From Asterias rubens (lineage: Eukaryota; Echinodermata; Asteroidea; Forcipulatida; Asteriidae), in contig NC_047062.1 in the NCBI RefSeq assembly GCF_902459465.1, positions 16,995,994 to 17,059,993 of the forward strand: a stretch of 64,000 nt of DNA, written 5' to 3'. The translations under genes and the position numbers were made by a program. The notes beneath the pieces are model-generated. The model saw only the letters and a program-made list of their open reading frames with translations, did not search any database and was not told the origin of the DNA. Position 1 is the stretch's first letter; the number at the start of each line of letters is the position of its first letter. Shown here one piece after another: positions 1 to 22,900 of the stretch.

Positions 1-171
1 AATATAATAATAAAAACGTGTCACAGTGAAGTTTTCAAACAGTAACAAAGGCTATCATTTTTGTTTAACCCACACCAATTTGTGTCATGGACTTCATACT
101 CAGTACTATGCCAAGTCCTTTTAAACAAGTTTACCGCTGAATTATAGAATCTGAATTGCCTATAGCTACTG

Positions 172-250
172 GGGAAGCTCAGTGGTTTAGTAATAAGTCA
201 TCTGTGCTCTAGAATCGCAAAGGTCGTGGGTTCGATTCCCGCCAGAGTGG
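172..250 (+). repeat. tRNA-derived SINE fragment
   Basis: The stretch has an A-box-like AGCTCAGTGGTTTAG followed by a B-box GGGTTCGATTCCC at about 228-240, the layout of a tRNA-derived SINE head. The arms do not fold into a proper acceptor stem, so it is not called a tRNA gene. It lies just downstream of the last dynein exon visible in the window, inside an intron. Related heads recur on the minus strand near 3.9, 29.1, 30.9, 33.5, 33.9 and 45.2 kb. Confidence 0.6.
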
Positions 251-412
251 TGTGCCTGTGGATTTCTTTTATGTGGGTTGGGAAAGTACTTGATGCACAT
301 CCCTGTGTATGTGTTACACCAAGTAATATTCTTCATCGCGATAAAACTTTTAACATCTATTAACAAATAATAAAAGCATGACACAGCTGATTACATCAGA
401 GCCATACGGTTA

Positions 413-9173
<8,761 letters not shown>

Positions 9174-10365
9174 TTTGAGGCAGGAAAACTGCTACTTTTC
9201 CCTAATAAATCAAACCATATTTTGACGGGAAATGTTCCCGTCCGTCTGCGATGAAGAGGTAAATGGAAAAGACCGGACGTTGAATTAGTCTATGCAGCAA
9301 AGGGAGATTTCTCACATTACATTATTGGTTAGACGTTTTTCGGGCGTGGTAGTTCATTCTGTCACGCTGCATAGATAAAACACAGAAAAAAGACTGAAAA
9401 CAAGGCCACCACTCTGAGTTATTAACTGCAACTCGATGGGTTTTAACAATTCTCATGGCGCTAAGTTTGATAATGAAAATAGACGAATCACCCTCTTTCC
9501 AAAAAGAAGTCACATAATTTAATGATTCTTGTTTGGATGTTTACTTCATCATCATCAGGTGTTGTATAAATCTTCATTTTGTTGTCAACACGATGACATC
9601 CATGAGAGCGGTCTCAGAGTCTCGGAATCAGAATAAACTGCTCACGATTTGACAACTTTGGTAATTAATGGTGGTTTAAATTTCTATCAATCATGTCATG
9701 TTTACTTTGTAAATCATAAGACATAAATGTTTCTCTCTGATCAGACTGAGTCAATGAGTGAGTGATTACACTGTCACTGATGATGTCAGTAAATAGATTT
9801 AACTTGTTTATTGTCCATTATAGGTTTGTATAGAGACAGTGTAACCTACCTTCATTCACGTTGTAACCTTTGTTTACAAAAAGAGTGCCTTGTTTTGTTA
9901 GTATAGTTGTTTTCTGTTTTGTCTTGTCTAGGTAGCTGTGCTGTGTGCACGTGACATAAGTCGGGAAATTCGTAGGTCTTCATCCAGAGCCTTTCTGGCA
10001 GGCTATATTATATCAACCACTACACTCTTTGGGATGTGAGGTTACAAACTGTTATTTTTGTAATGAACCAGTGTTGGAATGTTGGAATGAATGTGTGGAT
10101 TTTATTTTAATTATTTAATCCTCATCACCATAATAGAGGCTTCTAAAAAATGTTTCCCCAAAACCCAATTAGCACATGTGAAACATTGAGGGAAGAAAGG
10201 TCATAAATTGCAAAATGTAGATGGTTTACATTAATACAAGGCATAGGCCTAACCCTCCAATCTACAACTGTCGGGGGATCAATGGTTATTCTCGCAACTA
10301 TTCTCTTTTACCCCTCCACCTATCTTACTTTGGTTTACTTTGGTGTTGAGGCTTGAAGCTTCAGC
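9174..10365. other. Intergenic region between the divergent dynein and Dicer starts
   Basis: About 1.8 kb separates the dynein start (9173, minus) from the Dicer start (10963, plus). This stretch is AT-rich, with no convincing ORF, TATA box or CpG block. Both promoters must lie here, in the LINE remnant to its right, or in unseen upstream non-coding exons. Transcription start sites cannot be placed from sequence alone. Confidence 0.5.
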
Positions 10366-10795
10366 TTATGTGCCCCTCCTTGCATTGGGTTCACGTTGAT
10401 AAGGGGGGTATTTCAACGGGTGGCGCTTCCAATGGTTTTCGAGCTCAGACTTGAAGTTGTTTATTGAATAGGCATTAATGGCTTTGTCGGGAAGGTTGTT
10501 CCAATTATTTATACTTCGCACTGAAAAAGACATCTGCCTCGTCTTAGATCTGCAGTGGGGCTTCCTTATTTTGAGCCTGTGTCCCCTAGTTCTGGATTCT
10601 TTGATGATTTCAAACATGTCATCCTTCTCTACAGCCACAAATCTATACATGATTTTGTATATTTGAAGGAGATCAGCCCTTTGTCTGCGTTACTCTAGTG
10701 GTGGTAGTTTAAGTGTCTTAAGTCTGTCTTCGTAGTCGAGATGTTTCACATCTGGGATGAGTCGTGTAGCTCGTTGCTGGCCTTCTTGTGGAACC
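10366..10795 (-). mobile_element. Non-LTR retrotransposon remnant, C-terminal end of reverse transcriptase ORF
   Basis: The minus strand encodes the familiar C-terminal tail of LINE reverse-transcriptase ORFs: RRATRLIPDVKHLDYEDRL, then KLPPLE, a stop, RRQRADLLQIYKIMY, RGHRLKIRKPHCRSK, SFSVRSINNWNNLPDKAINA and NFKSELENHW. The TAA between KLPPLE and RRQR replaces a codon that is normally aromatic, so the copy is dead. It ends about 170 bp upstream of the Dicer initiator ATG. Confidence 0.85.
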
Positions 10796-10962
10796 TTCAA
10801 CCCTCATCACCACACCACAGTCACAGGTTTCAAAAATTCTTTTTTTATTAAAAGGAAGTTTTGTATTCCACCTCTATCTCCTCTACCATTAAACCAGGCC
10901 ATCTCCCATCTGCAACCCCTCATCACCAGGCAAAAAGTAGGTAGAAACTCAAGGTAATCAAG

Positions 10963-13900
10963 ATGGTTGATGCAGAAATAATCCCGAGTGGATCTTCAAG
11001 TAGGATCATTACTCGACCAACAAATGAAGGAACTGCTACACAGATCTTTACACCAAGACAGTATCAGGTAGGTTTATCTTGAATGACCAAGGGTGTGTCA
11101 ATTGATTCTTCTTCTCCTTATTTTTTTTATTTATTCAGCCATTTCAACAATACATAACAATACAAAAATACTTCTAGATGAAATAGGAGAAACAAAAGTA
11201 AAGTAATTGTTGTGGTCCGTAGACCTGCCTCCCCACATCTGGTTGTAAAACAAGTAATAAAACAAATTATAAAATATATAACAATTTATGTACAAAAAGA
11301 TACGAAAATTAACTAAAAGTAAAAACATAAATATATAAGGTCAGAGATTTGTATATGTGTATAAATTCAAGAGTTATAAGAATTTAGTGTCTGAGAAAGA
11401 TTTGAAATGCAACCCCTTTCTACATATCAAAAGATGATAAAAATCAGACAATGCTACCCCCATACGAGACAGTATCAGTTTAGGTCATCGAGACAGTATC
11501 GGTTAGGTCACCGTGAACAACCTAGGTCACCTTAGTTCACCTACATACATAAAAGGCATATCAGGGGCAAAATAATTGATTCTTTATTAGAGGTCGGAAA
11601 CTTGTGTGTGTATAAATTCAAGAGTCATAAGAATTTAACGTCTGGGAAAGTTTTGCGATGCATTTGTGTGATATGTTGCCAAAAACGTACTCGTTTCAGT
11701 AAAACTTCATAATTCTGAGAAACCTTGATACTTGAAAAGGCAACATACATAGCCTAAATCCTCAAAGAAAAACTGACTTTATTCATGTCTTTCCTAGACC
11801 TGCTTCTCCAGCTTGGCAGTTGATTGAGCCAGTGAGTTTGTGTGTGATGGGAAGCTTGAGCTTATTGGGGTCCGGTCACTCTTGTGAAGATGAAGAGAAT
11901 TCCCTAAACACCTTCTTTTCAGATTAAAGATTACTTTATTATTTGGTGTTTCTTAGACAAATTTGATCATTTCTAGGACATATTTCCAGGTTACATTATT
12001 AATATTTTAGTTAGTGATAGAGATATAATATTTTTAAGTAGGTATTTATTATTACATTTGATGAGGTTAACCTTGTTATGCAGATCTCTTCGCAAAAAAG
12101 GCAGAACTAATTTTCTCAAAATTGTAGAAGCAAGCATTATGTTGACTCAAAATTGTAGAAGCAAGCATTATGTTGAATTATTCCTAAAGATTTATCTGCC
12201 TGTTGAATTTGAAGAAAAAAAACCGACCAGACCAGTCTATAGATTACATATGTACATAATTCTAATGTTCATAGTTTGTGTGTTTTAGACTTCCTCAATC
12301 CACTGTTGTATTATGTAGATGTTAATAACCATGGATGGAGAAAAAAACGAGCATTCCTCTATTAACCCATGCCTCATCTCATGCACTCATGTGGCCTATA
12401 ACGAGCCCGTGAGTGATGGTAATTAAGCCCAACCGCCCAGCGTCTCGTTGGACGGTAGGCTCGTTGCCCTCGATGACCCCCATGTCCCGGTCGGTCGGCC
12501 CGGGGAGCGCCCGTTGTTAATGCAAACGACACCATATTTTTCGTAAATACTACTGTTGTATCGTTTGAGTTAATTTCAAATATGAGTATAAATGAATGAT
12601 AAGTTTAATAACTGAGTAATTTTTTTGGTGTCGAAGTTCATCAACCCGCCCGTGCAGAATACTGACTTGTGAAAGTAATGTTTACTGCGCTTGAGCTATC
12701 TCTGCGAAAAAATGTTAAAATCATGCAATGAATCAAAGTTTGCGCGGTCCATAGAGTTAACGCTATGGCGTTGTCACACCGCGCGATTTCTAAAAAGGAC
12801 AATTTCGAAGATTGCGCACATGCTTGTCGTGTTGACGCGCTATCTCTGCTGTCCTTGTTGCTCAATCATGGTTTTACCACGAAAAATCGATAGTCCCGCA
12901 AATAAAACAAATTTGTTTGCTTTAATTGTAGTCATTCACGTCATCTTTTGGCATAAAAATGCTGCAAAGTGACGACATGTGGCATCATTTTTATTGCATT
13001 TTGTGAACATTATTTATAATCAATAAAAGCACTTAACACATCGTGAAGCGTTGGTGGTATAGCGGTGAGAATAGTTGCCTTCCAAGCAATTGACCCGGGT
13101 TCGACTCCCGGCCAACGCAAGAGTTTTTTTCTCCCCGCAAATTTTTTTTTATTTTTAATTAGCTGGATAGGTTATATCACATACTAAATTTTTTTATCAT
13201 AAAGTAACTATACTTTCTTCCTCAACTTTAAGATAAGAAGATTATGGGTGAATTTAGGTTATTTTTCTACCAAAACCATTATAAAAATGTTGTTTTTCTC
13301 AAAGTTTTGTGAAACATATTTTATATACTTTCAATCAAGTAAACATACTTCCACTTATAGTTGATGAAGTTTTCACCAAAGTCAATGTTTTTTAAATAAA
13401 GACTCAGCAAATTTATTATAAAATCATTTGGATTTCAAATGGAAGTAATTACTGAACAATGCAGAAACACAAAATACAACGGGTTCAATTTTTATTTATT
13501 AACCTGGACCTACCAGCTAGCTTCTTAATTTTTTTGGGGGTTCCTATAACAAAACCAGTGGGCTTGTCAAAAGTTGTGTACGCATGATTTTAACTTGACA
13601 AAGTATTCAGAATGAAGGATTCCTGGCTGAGTTTCACAGGCAAGCGTTGTGATCCAGACTTTTTGTTATTCAAAGTCAAAAAGTTATTTGTCAGTTTCCA
13701 AACCAAGGCTAGAAACTTTTTGATTTTTTTTCTCCAAAATAGGACTCAGAATGCACTTCTAAAATGAGTTACATCATGCAGTTATCATTTGTTGTTGTTG
13801 AGTTTCATCATACAGTTATTATTTGTTGTTGTTACCACAAAATTATTTATGGGGTTCAGCAGTTTTTGTTTACTACTTTTTTAAATTACTTTACTCCCAT

Positions 13901-16900
13901 GAAAGTGTTTGTTGTTTATTGTTTATTGTTTGTTTTGTTGACCTTCTAGGTTGAGCTGCTCGATGCTGCATTGGATCATAATGCAATAGTCTGTCTCCAG
14001 TCAAATGCTGGAAAAACGTTCATTGCTGTCATGCTGATCAAAGAATTATCGAAGTCACTACGCATACCTACGCAAGGAGTCTGTAAACAAACTGTGTTTC
14101 TTGTCAATGATGGTAAATTCATAAAGTGTGTTTATTTTATTGTTAATAGGTTGATTGTTTAATTTGTTGTTTTATTCGGTAAAAACAGGTTCTGTTTGTG
14201 GACTTATTGGGAGGCACTTTTTAAAATTTTCATTAAATGTGATCCCTTTTATTGTTCCCTTCATTGTATGTTTATCGACTTAAACAATGCTCTCTACACA
14301 TTTAGAGGGTTACACTCCTATGTTCAGACATCCCTGTTTCGACAACCCTCTTTTCCGGCCCCTAATTTATTTTCCTAATCTTAACCCTAACCCTTACCCT
14401 AACATTAACCCTAGCGTGTAGGGGTTTTCAGAACACAGGGTTGATGGAATATAGAGCAGTCACCCCTTTAGAAGTTCTTTTAAAGAACTCTTTGTATATC
14501 TAATTTAAATTTAACACTTTGAAAACCATTATTTTTGTTTTGTGCTTGATATCAGAAACTCTCCTCAGCCAGCAATCGAGGGTTGTCAGTGAACACACAG
14601 ACTTGGCTGTTATTGAGTTGAGGGATGAAACAGACTGGGACTCTAAGAGAAAAGAGTTGGCTAGGAGTCAGGTTCTGGTCATGACCGCTCAGATATTCCT
14701 TAAGATGTTGCAACACGATTACCTCAGACCACCTCGACTCAACTTGCTGATTTTCGATGAGTGCCACCACGCTGTTCAGGCCCACCCTTATTGTGAGATC
14801 GTCCAACTTCTGGCGGGGTGCCATGATGCTTCCCAACTCCCCCGCATCATGGGATCAACAGCTTCCATTCTTCATGGTAAATGTGAGCCGCAGAAATTGA
14901 AAAAGAAACTTGGGGACCTTGAGAGGGCACTGACCAGCGTTGCAGAGACCTACTCCAGCGGAAGTCTCAGTAGATATTGTACCAAACCCAAGGAAGCCGT
15001 TGTAGTGTGTGAAACAAAACTGGGATATGACGATCTCACAGAAGAAGTGAATACAATTTTGAATGAGGCGTTAGTCTTCCTTCTAGAATGCAATGTGCAA
15101 TATGATGCAATAGAGGACAATAAGTCGTACTTGCCTGCCATTCAAGCCATCAAAGAATGCCTTGTCATCTTCAAGGAGATTGGTTTCTTAGGGCTGAGGA
15201 TGGGAGTACCATTACTCCTCAAAGAACTACAGAAACTTGAGAAACTAGAATCAGATCAAATCAGAAAGCTCCTGTTCCACTACAGTTGTACGCAGCTACG
15301 ATTAGCAAGAAAGTCTTGTGAAAATATCATCGTTGAATCAGAGAATCCATTAGATTTGAAATTCACAACTTCAAAGGTCCGTCGTCTCATTGAAGTACTT
15401 AAAGAGTTCCAACCCAGTGAAGAGTCTAAAAACGCTGATGCAACATCTCAAACTACCTTCAGGAAGTTCCCAGACAGAATATCCAATTCACAGAGAATCC
15501 ATAATGACAGGTTCACCAGAAATCGCCAGCCTCATTTTTATATTCCAGAGGAAGATGAAGATGAAAGTGCCTCGGAAGATGATGAAGAGGATGAGGAAGA
15601 GACTGCCGATACCCAGAGCGAAACCACCATGTACGGTATCGTCTTTGTGAACCACCGTTTCATTGCCACCGTTCTCGACAAACTTGTGCGAAAACTTCAA
15701 AAGAAGGACCCGGAGTTGACGTTTATCAACAACAGCTGCATCTTGGGGCATGGTGGAGGAGGACTCAGTACCTCCGGTGTATCTAAAGATAAGTACTTCA
15801 AGAGACAAGAGGAGATCATGAGAAAGTTCCGACGCCATGAGATAAACCTGTTGTTTGCCACAAGTGCAGTTGAAGAAGGTCAGTTTGATGCCCGTTATCT
15901 CTATCTGTTGCTGTAGCTTTTATTTGTAACAAGAGCAAAACAAAATTTTGATATTTTTCCTCCAAATGCCCCAGGTGTTAACACATAAGCTGTGCAAGTC
16001 TTGCGTGTATTCAAACTTCTGGGATCAAGTTGGTCCCAAACATATCCTCTTGTCGCTTACACACGGCACTGGTGTGGCTGACTAACTGCATCGCATCATG
16101 AGATCACTATTGAAGATTGTCAAAAAAATTAGCTTACCTTTTCATCTCACTTCTTTGTAACATAAAAAGCACTTACCCTGACCTTTCCGAAACAAAAAAC
16201 GATGTATCTAAAAACTAAAACTTCGGAATAAGAAACAAATAAAACCCTATGGGCTTTGCTTAAAAAAACACCCCATGTATAAATTACAGAAGCCCTTGAG
16301 TTTTACGTCTGTCTGCAAATTTGTTTCTTCAAATACTGAAGTTTAAACTACTAGTTTATGGCCATAAAAATCAAGTCATTTTATGTTTGTTGTGTAGTGT
16401 TGTCAATGTGTAAACTTCTTTTTGTAACAGGTGTGGATGTTCCAAAGTGTAACTTGGTTGTACGCTTTGATGCGCCAGATAACTACAGGTCATACGTCCA
16501 ATCTAAGGGACGAGCTAGGGCACCTAATTCCCACTACATCATGCTGGTTCAAGATACACAGCTGAATGAGTTCACCAAGGAACTGAGTGACTTTCAAGAG
16601 ATTGACAAGGTGAAGAATTTTATTGATATGGGGTGGATTTCACAAAGAGTTAAGACTAGTCTTATCTCGAGTTAGGAAGAGTTACTCGGCCAAACTTAGG
16701 ACTACCCATAGGTTTTTTATATCTCCTAACTCTTTGTGAAATCGAGTCGACCCATGGCCTTGTATTAATTGTTTGTTTAGATGATCTTCCCGTCAATGGA
16801 ACTCTGCAAACTCCCACTTGGGCATGAAAATACCAAGCTGGTACCAACTAATCTCTCTCATATAAGCAATCAAGAAACTGTGATTCAGTAACTAGACAAC

Positions 16901-19900
16901 AATACTTTAACTAGTCATTGTGAAATCAGTAGTACCCAAGACTACCCAAGGCCCAGTGGGAAAGCAATCCCTACAATGTAGCTACTTGAGTTGGATTCTG
17001 ACACTTTTTTAAGATCTGGTTTAATTCCTAAAAATTTTATATTTTCAAAAAAACAAAGATCCTTCAAAGGAAATGTCAGCAGAGAGATTCTCATCAGTCC
17101 TTGGATGATCTCGACCTCAAAGAGGCAGAGTCTCTGTGTCCTCCTTACAAACCAAGCAGCGATGAAGAAGCTCATGGAGTTACCATGGCAACGGCAATCT
17201 CGCTTGTCAACAGGTCAGTGTCAAATGATAAAACATAACACCCATTATACGCTATCTTCATCGACTTCTAATTCACTAATGTATATGTTTTCTAAATTCT
17301 TCTTCTTGTGTAAAAGCTACCCAATGCTTTCACTCTTCTTCCATCGCCCATTTCCAGTTTTTCAAAGAACCCGCATCATGACTTTTTTTCGTTCATAGCT
17401 CCAACACTTTGGAACAAGCTATCCACACTCATTCAAGAGGCACCTTTATTGGATACTTTTATATCATTACATAAAACGTATCTGTTTTGTCAATCTAAAT
17501 AGTCTGGCTATAGAATTTAGAAATACGCCTGTTAAGAGCTCTATAAATGTTGTAATTATTATTATTCAAAGATGTTATCTCAGATTTTTGGCCGATTTGA
17601 CCCCAACATTTTGATTTAAACTTCAATAGGTATTTTGATGGGGGTCGAGAAAGTTACAAGCTTTCATTTGAGCCATTGCTCGAAAAAGTCTGCCAATTAT
17701 TAGTAGCAGTGAAATAAAGTGCTCAAAATTAGTTTTTGTCAAGATCCGACAATACATGCATATCACGTGACCAATTCTTATGTGTTTTATAAGAAACGTT
17801 TTAAATTTTGTCGTGGTTCCTGACCATTGGAAGTAAAAGTTACACTTTTTTTCGTCAGATCGGGTGATACTCTTTGAAATACCATTCACTCAAAAAAATC
17901 TATTTTTTAATGTTTGGGACCAAAAATCTGACATAGCATCTTAAACAACTTCGTTTGACTTATAATTTGTTCTAAATTTATTTTCCTTTAGGTACTGCTC
18001 CAAGCTTCCAAGTGATACCTTCACTCATCTTGCTCCCAAGTGTCACACTACGGTCTTCCAAGACGTGGCGACCGGATGTAGCATGTATCAGTCACAAATC
18101 TACCTGCCTATCAACTCACCTATCAGAGATCCCATACAGGTTAGATATTGTTATTCTTTCATCACTAATCTTGTAAGTTTAAATCTCATCAAACACAATT
18201 CCATCTCATTGTTAATAACCACTTCGTGTTGGGTTTCAAAAATTGGTGTCACGCCACTGCAAAGTAAAACTTCTTTGAAATTTTTGAAGCCTTTTGAAAA
18301 CATCTTTGCCACGATGAAACCCCGAATTGATAATGGAAAGACAACAAATATTCTCAAAATAAGCACTTCGTTTGTTGTTGCCTTCCATGAAAATATGAGT
18401 ATGCATTCACTGTGAATCGCAAAAACTTGTAGTTAAAAGAAGAACAATGTTTGACTGGAATAATTGAGAAACCTGAAGGCATAAAAGTTAATATTGAATC
18501 TGTTTGTTTTGCTATTGAATGCAGGGTCCACCTATGAGAAAGAAGAAACTAGCTGAGATGGCTGTGGCATTGAAGACATGCAAGACACTGCACAGAGCCG
18601 GTAAGACACTTTCCTTATAAGTAAATGATCTACTTTCATTAAGTAGATCTTGTTTCTGATAAGAATCTGCCCTGACTTTACTGTCGGTGGACTTGAAACA
18701 GTACAAGTACAGTGTTTCCAAAATTGTTTACGTAATGCTTTTTCAGGGGCTATTTATTTGCTAGTTCACAGAACTGGTCTTTGTATCACATCCCTTTGTG
18801 ACCAGTCTTTGACCAATCAGAGTACATAAACTTTTTGGGGTGTTTATTAACGGCAGTTTGTAAAAGTTATTCAAAGTGTCCTAACGTACGTGTCTAAAAC
18901 CCTAGGTCTTTGTATATCATTTCAGGAGAACTAGATGATAACCTTCTACCAGTGGGTAAAGACACTACGTTCCTGGTGGAGGATTGTGGTTATGACCAGG
19001 AGGTAGTAGGGGAAGGTCAAGGGAGGCCGGGCACCACGAAGAGACGACAGTACTACAACAAAGAGGTCCACTATTCATTTAACTTTTGACAACAGACTGT
19101 GCAAGTTTCAACCTGATCAAAATCAAGAAAACAGTTCAAATAAACACTATATTTTTGTATGAAATCCAAGCCAAATTTTTTTTTTTAATATCCATACAAA
19201 ATTCTGGAATATATATTTACCCATATAAATTCGTTATAATCCTCAAGTTCAATTTTTAGATAATACAATTTCCTTTCAAGTTAACATTTAAAAAAAATTC
19301 AAAGTAAAAGCGGTCAATATGGTTTTATACACCTCATGAGTTGTGTTTTGATGTCAATTTACCAAGAAGAGGCTCTGGTTATTATATGTATAGTACACTG
19401 GTTGGTATAGTACATTGGTTGCTACGGGTATAGTCCATTGGTCGCTATGGGTAAGTTCACTTGTTGCTACAGGTATAGTACATTTGTTGCTACGGGTATA
19501 GTACATTGATTTCTACAGGTATATTGAGCATTTTTTCAATTGTCCTGCAACAACTTACATCACAAAGTTTCCCCCATTATAATGTGCATGTATTTTACAT
19601 TGTCTTGTAGGTGGCAAGATGTCTGACTGGATGTCATCCAACAGCCAATCAGAAATGTCAGTTATATGAGATTCATATGGTCCTTGCCTCACCATTACCT
19701 GATGTCCTTAATGTCAGAGATCGTCAGCTTTATGGACCCGACGAGACCTCACAATGCTTTGGGTTACTCACGACTAAGGCCATCCCAAAGGTTGGTCCAA
19801 TAAATTACATTTACAGGAATTATATTCAGGCTGGCAACTTTTCAGCTGATCTGCTGATTTTCCGCTTTTTCTTTTCAAAACAGTGCCATAGAAAACTGAA

Positions 19901-22900
19901 AAAACACAAGTGTGGTCGGCCATTTCCTCTTTTTTTGCAATTAGAAAGTTGCATGTCTGTATACAGGATTGGTGGACCTGACAAATTAGTCGCAAACAGT
20001 GTTTATGTTTTGTGTGATCAACCATATGTGATGGGATCAAGTGATCGTTTGTCAACCCAGGTAATTTTTTATTTGTTGATACATTTGAAAAGAGCATAAA
20101 CTATGCTTCAATGCTGTTAAAACCCCATTCTGAACCTTCTTTGATTCAAAAGTTGTGAAAGTAGAAACACCAAGAGATTCAAGAATGAAACTGAGAAAAA
20201 AGAAGTTTAAAGTTGAGTTGTTTATCGAACATACATTTGGCACATTTTCTTTCAATTCTAACTTTGTTGCTTCTTTTAGATCCCAGGATTTCCGGTTTAC
20301 ACAAGAGCTGGTGAGTTAGCAGTCTCGATTGACCTCTTGACCTCTGACATTGTAGTGACCTCTGAGCAGCTACATCAGTTACAGCGTTTCCATAGCTGCA
20401 TCTTTGCTGAAGTCCTTCGTCTTGAGAAACCTAACCTGGAGTATGATTCGCAGAAGGCTGAGGCAAACTACCTTATCGTTCCTCTGAATACTTGTAAGTT
20501 TTTTTGAACAAAGTCAAGGTTTTCAGAAATTTTTTGTTTTTACATTATGAATAAGTTTGCCACACTCGTTCATGGTATATAAATTCATGTATTATCCTTT
20601 TTATAGTACTTGGAGAACTAGGTTATACTAATTGTTTGTGAACATAAGTAGCCACAGAAAATTCTTTGGTTGTAAATGGTGGTCGTGGCTGAGCAGGGTG
20701 TGGGTCACAGTTGTGACACTGGTGTCTTTAAGCAAGACCATTTACCATTGCTGCATCCTTCAGATGGGATGTAAAGAACCCAGTGCACTTATCAAAAAGA
20801 GAATGATTCCTGGTTTGATCGGCAGCATATTGCACCACAGCACCTTGTAAACCATTACATGAAGCTATGTAAAGCATATTGCACCACAGCACCTTGTAAA
20901 CCATTACATGAAGCTATGTAAAGCATATTGCACCACAGCACCTTGTAAACCATTACATGAAGCTATGTAAAGCATATTGCACCACAGCACCTTGTAAACC
21001 ATTACATGAAGCTATGTAAAGGAATTGGTCTCATACTTCAAAAACATAGCTCCACAATACCTGGACGGATATGAGCACTATAAAAGAAGCTACTAGTAAT
21101 ATTATAACTGCAGGCAGTACTTCATGAAGTTCTTATTTGATCCTGTCTGAGGTTGATTTACTTTCTTTTTTCACTTAAGGTTGTAACGATGACACCAAGC
21201 TCTCCATTGATTGGGACTTTCTGAGAGTTGTCAGTGAAAGTTCTGGCATGCTAGACAGGCCACAAGTCCTTCCAGACTACAGTAAGAACCGGTTTGTCTT
21301 TTCCCATCACAGCTTCGGCGATGCTGTCGTGACGCCGATATACCGTAACATCGACCAACCCCAGCGGTACTACATAGCGGACATCCTGAATGACCTACCC
21401 GTCACGAGTCCCTTCCCATCGGACAAGTATGAAAAGTTCATAGATTACTACTTTGAGCGATACGACATCCAAGTCTCCAACTACCAGCAGCCTCTCCTGG
21501 ACGTTGACTGCATGTCGTCTCGTCTGAATTTACTGACCCCAAGGTACCTGAATCACAAGGGGAAAGCTTTGCCGATCAGCAACACACAGAGTAAGAAGAA
21601 CTATCTTCAGAAGAAGCAATACCTTGTCCCAGAGCTTTGCTACGTCTACCCTATCCCGGCGTCTCTCTGGAGGAAGGCAGTGTGCCTACCGAGTCTTCTG
21701 TATAGGTTGAATTCCTTACTCGTCGCTGAGGAGTTTAGAGTTGTTATTAGTCTAGAGGCAGGGATTGGAATGAGAGAGCTTCTCCAGCAGGAGTATCCCT
21801 TCCCAAATATGACCTTTGGTTGGGATGGACTTGACCTTCAAACTCTAGAATATCAGAATAAGGAACAACAAACTGATGAAAGTCTCGTTCAAGCAGACAA
21901 ACCAGTCATTGCTGATGATGGTATGGAGTCAGGTCACGACACAAATAGTGAACTTGAGGAAGCTGGAGGAAATGACAGAATTGTTCATGATGACAATTCT
22001 AGTATAAAAGAAAACAGTATGAGTAATGATGACACAGGATTGAACAGAAGTGACAATATAAGTTTAGACCAAAGCAAAGAGTCGAAAAAAGAAACAAGGA
22101 AATGTGCAATGGCCTTAGAAAAGTGCAATGCTAATATCTCTGAACACATTAAACAAACCAATGACAAACCAAGCAACCATGAGCCCAACTTTGCCAAGCT
22201 TAACGGGACCGGCAATATTATAGATACTTGCAACAAACAGAAAGGGAGCAACAGCAATACAGTAAAGAAAGATTCAAGTAATAGTGAAGAAAATCCAGAA
22301 AAACTGTGCATGATCAAAAAGGAGGAATCTGTGCTCAGAAATGAAAGTCGAGACGGTGGCCACAGCTGTGAGAAGAAAACGCCAATATTCAGCATTCTGG
22401 ACGATGAGGGTCAAGACCCAGCCACGCTATCTGGTCCAAGCCCCACGTTGATTCTTCAGTCTCTGACGATGTCGAACTCCAGTGATGGATTCAATCTGGA
22501 GAGGTTAGAGATGTTGGGGGACTCGTTCCTCAAGCAAGCTGTCACCATCTACCTCTACTGTACCTATCCTCGCCTACACGAGGGCAAGCTGAGCTACATG
22601 AGGAGCAAACAGGTCAGCAACTTCAACTTGTACCGTCTCGGGAAGAGGAAGGCCATCGCACAGAAAATGCAGGTTGCGCTCTTTGATCCCGCCATCAATT
22701 GGCTTGCCCCGGGTTTTTGCGTCAAGGAGAACGTTGGTCCTGATGAATGTCTTTCATATCGTCCTGTTTACCAGGACGAGGGTAGTGACATCTGTTCAGA
22801 TGATGGAGATTTCGCCATTGACACTTGGGATCCAACTTCTGTCGACATGTGGGATCCCACCACAGTGATTGAAGAGGAGGCCTCCCCATCCGATCACGAC

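Noticed and set aside
172-250. tRNA gene at the left edge
   Set aside because: A and B boxes are present but the acceptor and anticodon arms do not pair; a SINE head fits better, and similar heads recur.
10366-10650. 94-residue minus-strand ORF as a host gene
   Set aside because: It is the C-terminal tail of a LINE reverse transcriptase with an in-frame stop just upstream.
14519-15916. 465-residue ORF as a separate gene starting MKTIIFVLC
   Set aside because: It is Dicer exon 3; the first residues are intron translation and the acceptor at 14555 restores the Dicer frame.
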